Part shown: positions 21,856 through 32,234 of the stretch, one piece after another | How positions within the stretch are numbered: position 1 is the stretch's first letter | Layout: the number at the start of each line of letters is the position of its first letter | Assembly (NCBI RefSeq): GCF_045679555.1 | Contig: NC_092100.1 | Span: forward strand, 35,984,106-36,048,105 | Reading direction: 5' to 3' | DNA length: 64,000 bases | Origin: Salvelinus alpinus | Taxonomy: Eukaryota; Chordata; Actinopteri; Salmoniformes; Salmonidae | Notes under the pieces: generated by a model | The model's input: the letters and a program-made list of their open reading frames with translations, nothing else | Database searches by the model: none | Told to the model about the DNA's origin: nothing | Program-made: the position numbers and the translations under genes

Positions 21856-24800
21856 TCATCTGTGAGAAGTAGCCACTCCCCCAGGCACTGTGGAGAACCT
21901 GTCCTTGGCAGCGGGGGTCCTCTTTCCCCTTCCTTGAGCTGCAAGAGGGCGTGGTAGTCCCTCCATCCTCCTCTGGTCTCGCTCTTGTCTTTCCCTCCTC
22001 TCTGCTCCCTCGTTTATCACGCTGGCTGTGAAGTCTGTCTGGTTCAGGAAGGCGATGGTCTCATTCCGCCTGCGGCTCACGTAGCCCTTCAGAACGGCGT
22101 TATAGGGGTTAGAGGCAGCGTCCGCGTCTGGATCGTCTGATTGGTGCTTGAACTCCATACGGGTGATGACAGGCAGGAGGAACTGCCCACCTGTGTTGAC
22201 CATACCTCCCTGACAGAGAAAGGGAGAGAAGCTGTCACTCACTCAATTTAGTTCACAGTGTGACATTTGTATATAAAAAATTGTCTCAAGGCATACAAAA
22301 GCCATGTGGCCAAAGAAAGAAATCAAACAGGAAATACAGTACTGAGGACCACTCATGAGACATAATACGATAGAAGCAGTGAGTTGACGTACACCCATGG
22401 CCTCCGAGACCAGGCGGGGGGGCAGGGGGACCAGGTCGCACCCCGAGCAGGGGTCCACGTATTCCCCAAAACGCCTCCTCACCAATGCCACGTCCTGCAA
22501 AGACTGGCTCCTCCTCTCCTCCAGATCTGTCACCACACACTCTGGGTAGGACTGGCCTAGGACTACACCTAGAGGGAGAGGCTGAGGTTTAGCTAAAGTG
22601 TAGATGGATAAGGGGAGTTAAACACCAACAAGTCTATACAGGGAAACACATGAGAGTTGTGTTAGTGGTAAAGCTATAGTATGGTAAGGTTATGGTAACT
22701 CTATAGTAAGATAAGGGTAAGGCTATGGTAAAGTTATTACAATAAGGTTAGGGTAACTGGAAGTTTAAGTTAAGATTAGGAGGATAAGGCTGGTGTTATT
22801 GTCTCTCACCGGCACGGCGCAGCATGGAGGCTGGGCACTTCCAGGGTTTGTGTATGAGGTCATCAGGCAGCACCGCCAGCTCAGGGCACCACTTCCTGAC
22901 ATAGCTTCCGTAAGGGTCACAGGTCATGGCTGCGTCAACAGGGTGCATGACAAAGTTCCAGTGGTCCAGACCACACATGCCTCCATTCTGCCACATCATG
23001 GCATCTATGGCTACGTCAGCATCCACAAGGGTGTCCTACACACACACACAGTCCAACGTTATTAGCAAATCAAATGTTATTTGTCACATGCTTTTGTAAA
23101 CAACAGGTGTAGACTAACTGTGAAATGCTTGCTTAAATGGTCATTTTCCAACAATGCAGAGTTAAAGACAAAGTAAAAAATAAATAATAGAAATAGTGAC
23201 ACTGTGAATAACAAGTAAAAATAACATGGCTATATACAGTTAGCACCAGAACCAAGTCGATGTCCATGGGTATGAGGTTATTGCGGTAGACACTATGTCC
23301 ATATAGGTAGGGGTAAAGTGACAAAGCAACAGGATAGATAATAGGCAGCAGCAGCAGTGTGTGGTGAGTGTGTGGCATCAGTGTCCATGTGTGGGCATTT
23401 AGTGTGTGTGTGTGTGTTGGGGTGTCAGTGTAAGTATGGGTGAGTGAGTCCACTGTGTGTGCATAGAGTTTGTGCAAAAAAGGGTCAATGCAGGTAGTCC
23501 GGGTAGCCATTTGATTAGCTATTTTGCAGTCTTTTTTAGCAGTCTTATGGCTTGGGGTTATAAACTGTTCAGGGTCCTATTGGTTCCAGACTTGGTGCAC
23601 TGGTACCGCTTGCAGAGAAAAAAGTCTATGACTTGGGTGGCTGGAGTCTTTGACCATTTTTTGGGCCTTCCTCCGACACCGCCTGGTATAGAGGTCCTGG
23701 ATGGCAGGGAGCTTGGCCCGAGTGATGTACTGGGCTGTACTCACCACCATCTGTAGTGCCTTGCGGTCAGGTGCCTTGCAGTTACCGTACCAAGCGGTAC
23801 CAGTGCACCAAGTCTGGAAGTCATTAGTCATTAGTCATTAGGTATTCAAGTCATTAGGTATTCTAACTCAGGCGAGCAACAACTCGAGATGTAACATTAG
23901 AGATCGCAAATAAGCTGTTAACAGAGACACACCCCTCCTCCTTTCGTCTTACCCAAGTCTGCCATCCGGTCTTGACAATGCATAGAACAACCAGCGAGAT
24001 GTACACTCTCTCAGAAATAGAATGAGATTCACTTTCTATGATCTCTCTCCCTCTGCTCTGATAGATATGAGCCTGAAACTCTCATCTCTCTAGCATTGCA
24101 CTTCATACTTTTTTCCCTTATAAAATTATAGCTGCGCGAAGGGTTCTAGAGGAACTGCGGCACGCATGAGAAATGTAAATACATTTACCAAAGGTAGAGT
24201 TACTGCTCTGTTCAGAAAGAAATGAAATAATTCAGAATAGCCTACTACACTATGAGAAAGCCTACACTTTGCCACAGATGATAAATGGTTTATTTTCAAA
24301 ATAGCCAAGCTGTGGAATGTAGCCCAATACAAGGCAGAGCCTACAGTCGGGAACAGCGGCAAATATGTCAGTGAACAAACAGCATGCAGACAAAACTGGC
24401 CTTTCTCAATATTTGAAATAGCCTACAATCGTGGGAAAACACAGGTTGGAAAACAAATGGCTAATGCTGAAAAGAGAATACTCTAATATGTCAGCTTTAG
24501 GCTACCAAAACATTTGATCAACTTCCAAATATTGTTTTCCAAAGTAAAACAAGAGAGGCACGAACGCATAGGTGTGAGTCAGCGAAACTGGAAAGCTTTT
24601 TTTGGACTATAATTTCCTGATATTGTAGCCTACAATATGTGTCTCCACACAACTAGGCCTAGGCTATTGATGGATTCAAGACAAGGTCGTTTTCATTGAT
24701 TCATCTCAGATTCTCAGTTTGTCAGTGTCAAAGTAGCCGGTCATTTCGATCATTTGTGCAGTATTATGGTGCTTTCAAGACAACTGGGAACTTGAAAAAA

Positions 24801-27800
24801 CTAGATCAAATCATGATGTCAGTGATCTTCAGGTCAGAAAGTCAGAGCTCTAGAAAGAGGCCAGTTCCCCACATGGGATTCCGAGTTGGATGACCGGTCA
24901 AAACTAATTTTCCCAGTTGGAGCTAGTTTTTTCCCGATTTTCCAGTTGCCTTGAACGCACTGAAGTCGGGAGTCAGAGATTTCCCAGCTCCGAGTTCCCA
25001 GTTGTTTTGAACGCGGCATTAAAAAAGATGGATTTAACAAGTGACATCAATAAGGGATAATAGCTTTCACCTGGTCAGTCTGTCATGGAAAGAGCAGGTG
25101 TTCTTAATGTTTTGTATACTCAGTGTATATAATCCATGTCCTCGTTCAACCACGATTTTGAGAAACATAGGATATTACAGTTTTTCAGTTCCCGTTGATA
25201 GGATGGTCTCAAATGAAGCTCATCCAGTTTGTTCTCTAGTGACTGCACGTTCGCCAATAGAACAGAGGGCAATGCAGTCTATTTGCTGGCCGACGTTTAT
25301 TTGTCAGGATGCCGCCTCGCCTGCCTTTCGGTGCCGCTTCCTCTTTCGATTCCCGGGGACTAGGGGCCTGGTCCGGAGTAAGCTGAACATCCAGAGCTGC
25401 CGACTCGTCGCAGTAGACATTTTCATTTAACAGACAAAGCTCTATAGTCTGGTGTGTATGTCTGTGTGTGTGTGCGACCGTGTGTGCGTGAGTCTCACCT
25501 GGAACCAGCGATATCCCTCCTGCCATGGTAGATGGAGGTAAGCTATGAGGAAAGAAGCTACTACGTGTCTCATATAGTTGTTCATCCATCCAGTCAGCCA
25601 CAGCTGTCTCATTGCAGCATCTACTAGAGGATAACCTGTCCTGCCCTTCTGCCACGCCTTCAGATGACCCCTCTCATTGCTCCACCGAAGGGCCTGATTG
25701 GACAGAAACCAAGAAGAGAGTGAGTATCCTGCTTTCATTGGATACAAACTAGGAAGAGAGTGCTAGAGCTAGTGTTAACCCTGTCCTTGCCTTGTATGGT
25801 GGTCTGAGTGATTCCCAGGGCAGGTCTGGGAACAATGTTAGCTGCCAGTAGGCCAGGTCCCTCCAGGCCAGTTTTCGTATGAACTTGGGGGGTCGGCAGC
25901 GCGCCCCCTTAGTGTCCCACAGCAGCCAGCGAGCACTCAGCTGGCCAAAGTGCAGGTAAGGAGACAGACAGCTGGTGTTGGGGGCATCCGCACGCCCTGA
26001 TTCCTTCTCATATCTGTACACACCTGGAATACGTACACACACACACACATAACATATCTATTCTGTAGGGCGGTTTAATTCCGAGTACAAGTAGAGAAAG
26101 GGAAATGTGTGTGTCTCACCATCATTTAGAAAGGCCTCTAGACGTGACTGGGCCCCCTCCTCACTGAAGTCCCAGGAACTCCTGATGTTAGCCGCCCAGT
26201 CAATCTGGAACAGACACTCACATTAACATACAACCAACAATAACCCAGACCCCCATGTGCTTCAGTCCAAGGGGTTACTGACCGTGGTTCCATCCTTCCT
26301 GCAGGGCATGCGTGCCAGTCCTAGCCCCTCCAGAGGGCAGCCTCTGGGCCAGACAGAGGGTGAGGGGAGCGATATGGGGGGGTCCAGGGGAACCCCTAAC
26401 CCTGGGCCAGGGTTCATCTGACAGCAACTCATGAAGTGGGATACAGAACCAATACCTGAGGGAGGGAAAGTGTGTGAGAGAGTTACTGCTGTGTCATATT
26501 AAATGTTAATAACAGTAGTAGTGGTTGTAACAGTAGTATTACCATACCTCTGAGTCCCACCCCCTCAGTAGTAACAGTATAAGGGTCTCTGAGACAGTAG
26601 GAGTGGACCATGTTAACCTCCACCCTGTCTTTCTGCAGCGCTGACACCACTACCTGGTCCCGCTCTCTCAGCCACGGCTCATAGAGGGCGCTAGCCAGCA
26701 CCGTCTGCGCCCCCGTCTCTCTCACCAGACTCCTCAGGGCAAGCAGCGAGGAACCAATCCCCTCTCTCTCCTCATCCGTCCGAAGGAAAACAAGATGGCT
26801 GCCGATGTGTTCCAGAGCAGAGCTGAGACAGGACAGGGCCTGGTGCAGCCAGAATTTACCTGGGATGAGACAGAGAAGGATTAGACACAGATCAGGAGAC
26901 ACAGAAGCTGAGGTAAAGAAATAATGACATAATATGTATATGTTTATACTTACAGGCGCCTCCCATAGCCACGGTTACCCCGGGACCCTCCTCCTCCTCT
27001 GGGCACCAGATAAAGACGGGGATGACCGGCCCTCCAGCCGCCAACGAGCCAATCACAGCTGGGTTGTCATGGAGACGCAGGTCCCTGCGGAACCACAGCA
27101 GCACAGGGGGTGGAGCCGAGGGCCATCGAGGCATACCTACCACCTGCTGGCCATACCCCTTCCGCCGCTGACGTCGGTTCTTTGAGCGCTTTGGCTTCTC
27201 AGATTGGTCCACTTCGCACTCCACCACTGTGATGTCATCTTTGGCTTGGTTGAGATTGGATGTCAAAGAAGTGGCAATAGAGGCACACACATCCTGAGTG
27301 ACATTAGACCACTTTATGTCTGTCTGTTTCTGGGTCTGGGTTGGGCCTCTCTGTCTCTCTGTCTGAGGAGAGCTGCCATGTCCAGAGGATCTTCTGGGTG
27401 ATGTGGAGTCTTGGTGTTGAGCCTGAGTCTGTCTCCTTCCTCCTACTGCTGCTAGCTGGGCATAGCTCGCACCCTTGGGTAGAGGGGCTGGCGGAGGCTG
27501 GCTGGAGCTACCATTAGGAGAAACTGACTGACTCTGAATGGAGCTATTCTGGGGTCTGTAGGTTGCCGTAGCCTGGGTGTCTGTTTGACCCTGGAGTTTA
27601 GGGTCTGGGAAGAGGGGCTTGGTATCGGTCTGCTGTTGCCCTTTGACCTCTAATAGGGACAGAGCCAGAGCCACTGCCAACTCATCATCCTCATCCTGTA
27701 ACAGACAATTATGGTCATATATACAGCTTTAGTCATATATACAGCTTTACAATGTTAGAGGTTCGAAATAGTCTCTGTCTCTGCTTTACCTTCTTGACAA

Positions 27801-28261
27801 ATACAACTCAGCTGGAAAATCCAGCTGTACCAGCTCAAGCCAGTGAACAGCACAAAATCTGATCTGGTCTAAACTGGATTTTCCAGCAGGGTACGTTAGG
27901 CCTACAACACTAACAAAACACACACAACTATTAAACTAACAAATGTCATTGTGTTGAGACAGAGTATCTATAATACTTTTAGAAGATGACTGGACTATAC
28001 ACACCCACACACAAACAAACAAACCAACAGTCGTACCTTGGAGAAGTATTCCAAATAGATTGAGGTGAGGGTGGTGTGAAGGCTGTTGTGATCGGTGGCT
28101 AGGAGCTGGATGAGCGGCAAGAAATGTGTCCGTGTATCGTTGTGTCCCAGTACAGACACACACAGACAGAAGAAGCCCTCGGCGTTCTCTCTCCCCACAA
28201 GCAACTCTCTCAGCATCTGACGAACCTGGGACATGGGGTCCTCACCACCCGATACAGGCAT
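21856..28261 (-). CDS. Plant-type-like cryptochrome/photolyase-family protein with N-terminal UIM-like motif
   Basis: Ten minus-strand exons: 28037-28261, 26954-27695, 26548-26859, 26283-26455, 26120-26204, 25791-26023, 25499-25693, 22810-23035, 22395-22568, 21856-22205. They sum to exactly 905 codons including stop (904 aa). An in-frame TAG two codons before the ATG fixes the start. In order: a helical leucine-rich segment (1-75); [16 protein letters not shown] (76-91), matching the ubiquitin-interacting motif; a Gln/Ser-rich linker; a basic cluster [12 protein letters not shown] (about 243-254), a likely nuclear signal; the photolyase alpha/beta domain from [15 protein letters not shown] (about 272); and the FAD domain with [20 protein letters not shown] and [16 protein letters not shown]. 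The tail after about 755 is 150 aa and rich in Arg. W594, W647 and W670 keep the spacing of the Arabidopsis CRY1 Trp triad, and D666 fills the flavin-proximal Asp position where photolyases have Asn. One intron uses a GC donor (25791/25790). DNA repair or light signalling are both possible roles; neither is shown. Confidence 0.88.
23064..23822 (-). mobile_element. LINE family A fragment, 5'-truncated, in an intron of the cryptochrome-like gene
   Basis: The minus strand encodes the C-terminal end of the LINE A protein: [37 protein letters not shown] (23577-23831). It then runs through the family's 3' tail to 'acaaataacatttgattt' at about 23064. It lies in the 2.4 kb intron between exons 22810-23035 and 25499-25693, in the same orientation as the gene. 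Confidence 0.85.
23823..24765. other. Intron of the cryptochrome-like gene; nothing recognised
   Basis: AT-rich sequence with a small 'gtcattag' tandem repeat at 23819-23860. No coding exon was needed here: the flanking exons join in phase. Confidence 0.45.
24766..25019. mobile_element. MITE-like palindromic element
   Basis: The left end 'gtgctttcaagacaactgggaact' and the reversed right end 'atgccgcgttcaaaacaactggg' are similar, and the interior has several gtcgga/tccgac-like inverted pieces. About 250 bp long with no coding content, it resembles a short non-autonomous DNA transposon common in salmonid and other teleost genomes. Confidence 0.7.
25030..25131. repeat. Fragment of an interspersed repeat (second copy at 29728-29800)
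   Basis: 'aacaagtgacatcaataagg', 'tagctttcacctggtcagtc' and 'ggaaagagcaggtgttc' occur here and again at 29728-29800. Only one end of the element is present at either place. Confidence 0.65.
25132..25498. other. Intron sequence before cryptochrome exon 25499-25693
   Basis: No exon was recognised. The last 50 bp carry a TG-rich run next to the splice donor at 25498. Confidence 0.4.
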
Positions 28262-28984
28262 GGTCTATTGCTGGTGATGAAAAGCAATAAAACGGAGAGG
28301 AGTTCCCTACTGAAACTGTCAGTCTCTCTTAAAATTCAAAATGCCAAAAAATCCAGATTAGGTCGTAATCATCCATGAGAAGACAATGTTAAAGGTTGTT
28401 GATTTCTTTTGCATTTTTCGGGAAGTTTTCGATTAGTGGTGATAGTGGGACAGAGAGAATCGAGTATGCTGCAACGTGAATGAGTTACTCAACAGCTGAT
28501 AGCCAGTTACACAAACTCAATCCCACGCTGTTTTGTAATTACTTCGGATGTGATGCAATGTAACATTGTGACCAATAGAGGGCACACGTCTACAATATTA
28601 CAGTCATTAGTCTCACTTCCTACGCTCATGGTGCTCCTGAGAAACACACAGCTTCCCTCTCCACACTAAAGACAAATAAAATCATCATCCCTCTCCCACC
28701 AAGTGTCTTTTATACCGTTCATTTATTCTCTTGATCCTCATGCTATACGAGAGAGAGAGAGATCAATAGTGTTTAGACAAAGTATGTAGTCTCTAAGTGT
28801 GTGATCAATAGAGAACAGGGAGATTAGCTGGCTTCTCTCTGTCTCTCACTAACAGATAGATCAGTGAATGGACCAATCTGCCATAAGCCTAAACACATCT
28901 GTCTGCCGTCACATGCTATCAATAAAGATCTGTTTTGAATGTATACCTAAGAGATCAAAGAGAGAAAAAGAGGTGACAGGAGAA
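28262..28984. other. 5' flank of the cryptochrome-like gene
   Basis: This should hold the promoter and 5' UTR of the minus-strand gene ending at 28261. I see no TATA box or E-box/D-box arrangement that I would defend. A short GA repeat lies at 28748-28761. LINE A sequence begins at about 28985. Confidence 0.4.
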
Positions 28985-29404
28985 GAGATGAGGGCTCTCC
29001 AGAGGGTGGTGTGGTCAGCCCAACGCATCATCAGGGCACACTGCCTGCCCTCCAGGACATGTACAGCACCCAGTGTCACAGGAAGGCCAAGAAGATCATC
29101 AAGGACCTCAGCCACCCGAGCCATGACTGATAAATAGCTTTTATCTCCAGGCCATCAGACTGTTAAACCGTCAGCACTAGCTGGCCTCCTCCCAGTAACC
29201 TGCCCTGAACCTTAGTCAGTGTTACTAGCCGGCCACCTTCCGGTATGTACATAGAGACATTGAACACTGGTCACTTTATTCATGTTTACATACTGTTTTA
29301 TTCACTTTATATGGATATACTGTATTCTAGTCATGGCTCATCCTATATAACTACTGCTGTACACACCTATTCTATTCATATACTGTCCATACTGCCTATA
29401 CACA

Positions 29405-29803
29405 CCAAAAAAAGCATTTTGAAAGCATTCCACAGGGATGCTGGCCCATGTAGACTCCAATGCTTACCACAGTTGTGTCAAGTTGGCTGGGTGTCCTTTG
29501 GGTGATGGACCATTCTTGATACACACAGGAACTCAGCAGCATTGCAGTTCATGACACAAACCGGTGAACCTGGAACCCACCACATACCCCGTTTCGTAGG
29601 CACAAGATCTTTTGTCTTGCCCATTCACCCTCTGAATGGCACACATACACAATCCATGTGTCGATTGTCTCAAGGCTTAAAAATCCTTCTTTAACCTGTC
29701 TCCTCCCCTTCAGCTATACTGACATCAACAAGTGACATCAATAAGGGATCATAGCTTTCACCTGGTCAGTCTATGTCATGGAAAGAGCAGGTGTTCATAT
29801 ACA
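29405..29803. repeat. Truncated interspersed repeat inside LINE A
   Basis: It shares its right-hand 75 bp with 25030-25131. The left part ('aaagcattccacagggatgc') resembles known degenerate salmonid transposon sequence but has no intact frame. Confidence 0.55.
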
Positions 29804-31010
29804 GTACCAGTCAAAAGTTTGGACACACCTACTCATTCAATGGTTTTTCTTTATTTTTACTATTTTCTACATTGTAGAATAATAGTGAAGATATCAAAAC
29901 TATGAAATAACACATAAGGAATCATGTAGTAACCAAAAAAGTGTTAAACAAATCAAAATATATTTTATATTTGCCTTGATGACAGCTTTGCACACTCTTG
30001 GCATTCTCTCACCCAGCTTCACCTGGAATGCTTTTCCAACAGTCTTGGAGGAGTTCCCACATATGCTGACCACTTGTTGTCTGCTTTCCCTTCACTCTGC
30101 GGTCCAACTCATCCCAAACCATCTCAATTGGGTTGAGATCGGGTCATCTGATGCAGCACTCCATTACACTCCTTCCTGGTCAAATAGGGTCATTGTCCTG
30201 TTGAAAAACAAATGTGGCACACCAGGTGGGATGGCGTATCACTGCAGAATGCTGTGGTAGCCATGCTGGTTAAGTGTGCCTTGAATTCTAAATAAATCAC
30301 CAGCAAAGCACCATCACACCACCTCCATGTTTCCCGGGGGGAACCACACATGCGGACATCATCCGTTCACATACTCTGCATCTCACAAAGACACAGTGGA
30401 TGGAACCAAAAATATCAAATTTGCACTCATCAGACAAAAGAACCGATTTCCACCGGTCTAATGTCCATTGCTCATGTTTCTTGGCCCAAGCAAGTCTCTT
30501 CTTCTTATTGGTGTCCTTAAGTAGTGGTTTCTTTGCAGCAATTCGACCATGAAGGCCTGATTCACACAGTCTCACACAGTCTCCTCTGAACAGTTGATGT
30601 TGAGATGTGTCTGTTACTTGAACTCTGTGAAGCATTTATTTGGGCTGCAATTTCTGAGGCTGGTAACTCTAATGAACTTATCCTCTGCAACAGAGGTAAC
30701 TCTGAGTCTTCCTTTCCTGTGGCGATCCTCATGAGAGCCAGTTTCATCATAGCACTCAATGCTTTTTGCAACTGCACTTTTCCGCATAGACTGACCTTCA
30801 TGTCTTAAAGTAATGATAGACTGTTGTTTCTCTTTGCTTATTTTAGCTGTTCTTGCCATAATATGGACTTGGTCTTTTACCAAATAGGGCTATCTTCTGT
30901 ATACCACCCCTACCTTGTCACAACACAACTGATTGGCTCCAATGCATTCTAAAATGTAGAACATAGTCAAAATAAAGAAAAACACTGCATGACTAGGTGT
31001 GTCCAAACTT
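29804..31010 (-). mobile_element. Tc1-like transposon, degenerate, right end truncated
   Basis: The left end carries 'cagtaccagtcaaaagtttg', the same terminus as the element at 48521. The minus strand has transposase pieces in different frames: the N-terminal helix-turn-helix region with RHEGQSMRK and a central part with [19 protein letters not shown] (30562-30883), and a DDE-core piece with LLSDECKFDIFGS (30297-30635). Stops and frameshifts show it is inactive. The right terminus stops at 'gtgtccaaactttt'. Confidence 0.85.
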
Positions 31011-31090
31011 TTGGACACACCTACTCTGACATTGCTCTTTCTGATATTTCTTAATTTCTTTCTTTTTACTTTTTTGAATATGTGTGCATT

Positions 31091-31222
31091 GTTTTGTATT
31101 GCTAGGTATTATTACTGCACGGTTGGAACTAGTTGTTTTGTATTGCTAGGTATTATTACTGCACGGTTGGAACTAGTTGTTTTGTATTGCTAGGTATTAT
31201 TACTGCACGGTTGGAACTAGAA
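31091..31222. repeat. 44-bp tandem repeat, three copies
   Basis: 'gttttgtattgctaggtatt' recurs at 31091, 31135 and 31179, exactly 44 bp apart and nearly identical. It is an expansion inside the LINE A 3' tail. Confidence 0.9.
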
Positions 31223-31517
31223 ACGCAAGCATTTTGCTGAACCATCTGCAAATCTGTGCACGTGACCAATAAACTTTGATTTGATTTGAGCAACAGACAG
31301 GGAAGGGAGAGAGAGAAAGAGTAAAGGAGCAGACAATAGTGTTACTCTGTAGTCTTTGTCCTGCATACAAGGCACGTGGCCACAGCTCTGTCTCCTTAAC
31401 ACACACACATGCAGACTCCGATATAACCATAACATCTCCAGGAGAATGAATGGAAAGAGATTAAAAACTCAATTGAGGAGAAACAGGCCACTGGAATAGA
31501 TATATGCAACTCATAAA

Positions 31518-31657
<140 letters not shown>

Positions 31658-31737
31658 GACATGCAACACAGTTATTTCATTAGGTAGGTCTACCATATGG
31701 ATTACTAACAGGAAGGGAGGAGAGCACAAGCACATAC

Positions 31738-31935
31738 AGTGGGGCAAAAAAGTATTTAGTCAGCCACCAATTGTGCAAGTTCTCCCACTTAAAAAGATGA
31801 GAGAGGCCTGTAATTTTCATTTTTATCATAGGTACACTTCAACTATGACAGACAAAATGAGAAGAAAAAATCCAGAAAATCACATTGTAGGATTTTTAAT
31901 GAATTTATTTGCAAATTATGGTGGAAAATAAGTCT
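31738..31935. mobile_element. Tc1/mariner-like element, one end only
   Basis: 'cagtggggcaaaaaagtatt' followed by 'tagtcagccaccaattgtgc' is a Tc1-family terminus widespread in teleosts. Only about 200 bp remain before AT-rich sequence. Confidence 0.75.
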
Positions 31936-32234
31936 TTTTTATTTATTTTTTATATTACTTTTTTAAATTCATAATACAAAAATCAACTTACATTGCTACA
32001 TCAAACATGTCTAGCAAATCAAACACATTAACAATACTCAAACATACAAAAAATATCAATAAAAATAAATACAAAAAATAAACAATTTAAGTGCAATTAT
32101 ATTCACTCTAAAAAGATCTTATTATAATGATTCATGAAGATGTTATTCTTGTTGTTATTCACTAGGGTTAATGTTTTAATAAGATAATTAAATTCAATCA
32201 GAAAAATTTGTAATTTTGGTATAGAATTTTGGAA
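31936..32234. other. AT-rich spacer
   Basis: Simple AT-rich sequence between the Tc1 end and LINE B copy 2. No gene or clear repeat was recognised. Confidence 0.4.

Larger units (their letters stand above)
28985..31284 (+). mobile_element. LINE family A 3' part, split by other insertions
   Basis: 28985-29400 reads as the protein C-terminus and the start of the 3' UTR (MRALQRVVWSAQRIIRA; 'actgctgtacacacctattc'). The rest of the tail, 'tctgatatttcttaatttc' to 'gaccaataaactttgatttg', is found at 31020-31284. The 29405-31010 interval is foreign: a truncated repeat and a Tc1-like element. The last part of the tail carries a 44-bp tandem triplication. Confidence 0.8.

Noticed and set aside
21856-28261. 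Assignment to CPD photolyase, 6-4 photolyase, CRY1/2 or CRY-DASH
   Set aside because: The position four before the last triad Trp is Asp rather than Asn or Cys, and the Trp spacing and [16 protein letters not shown] context fit plant-type members better. This is a motif judgement, not a tree.
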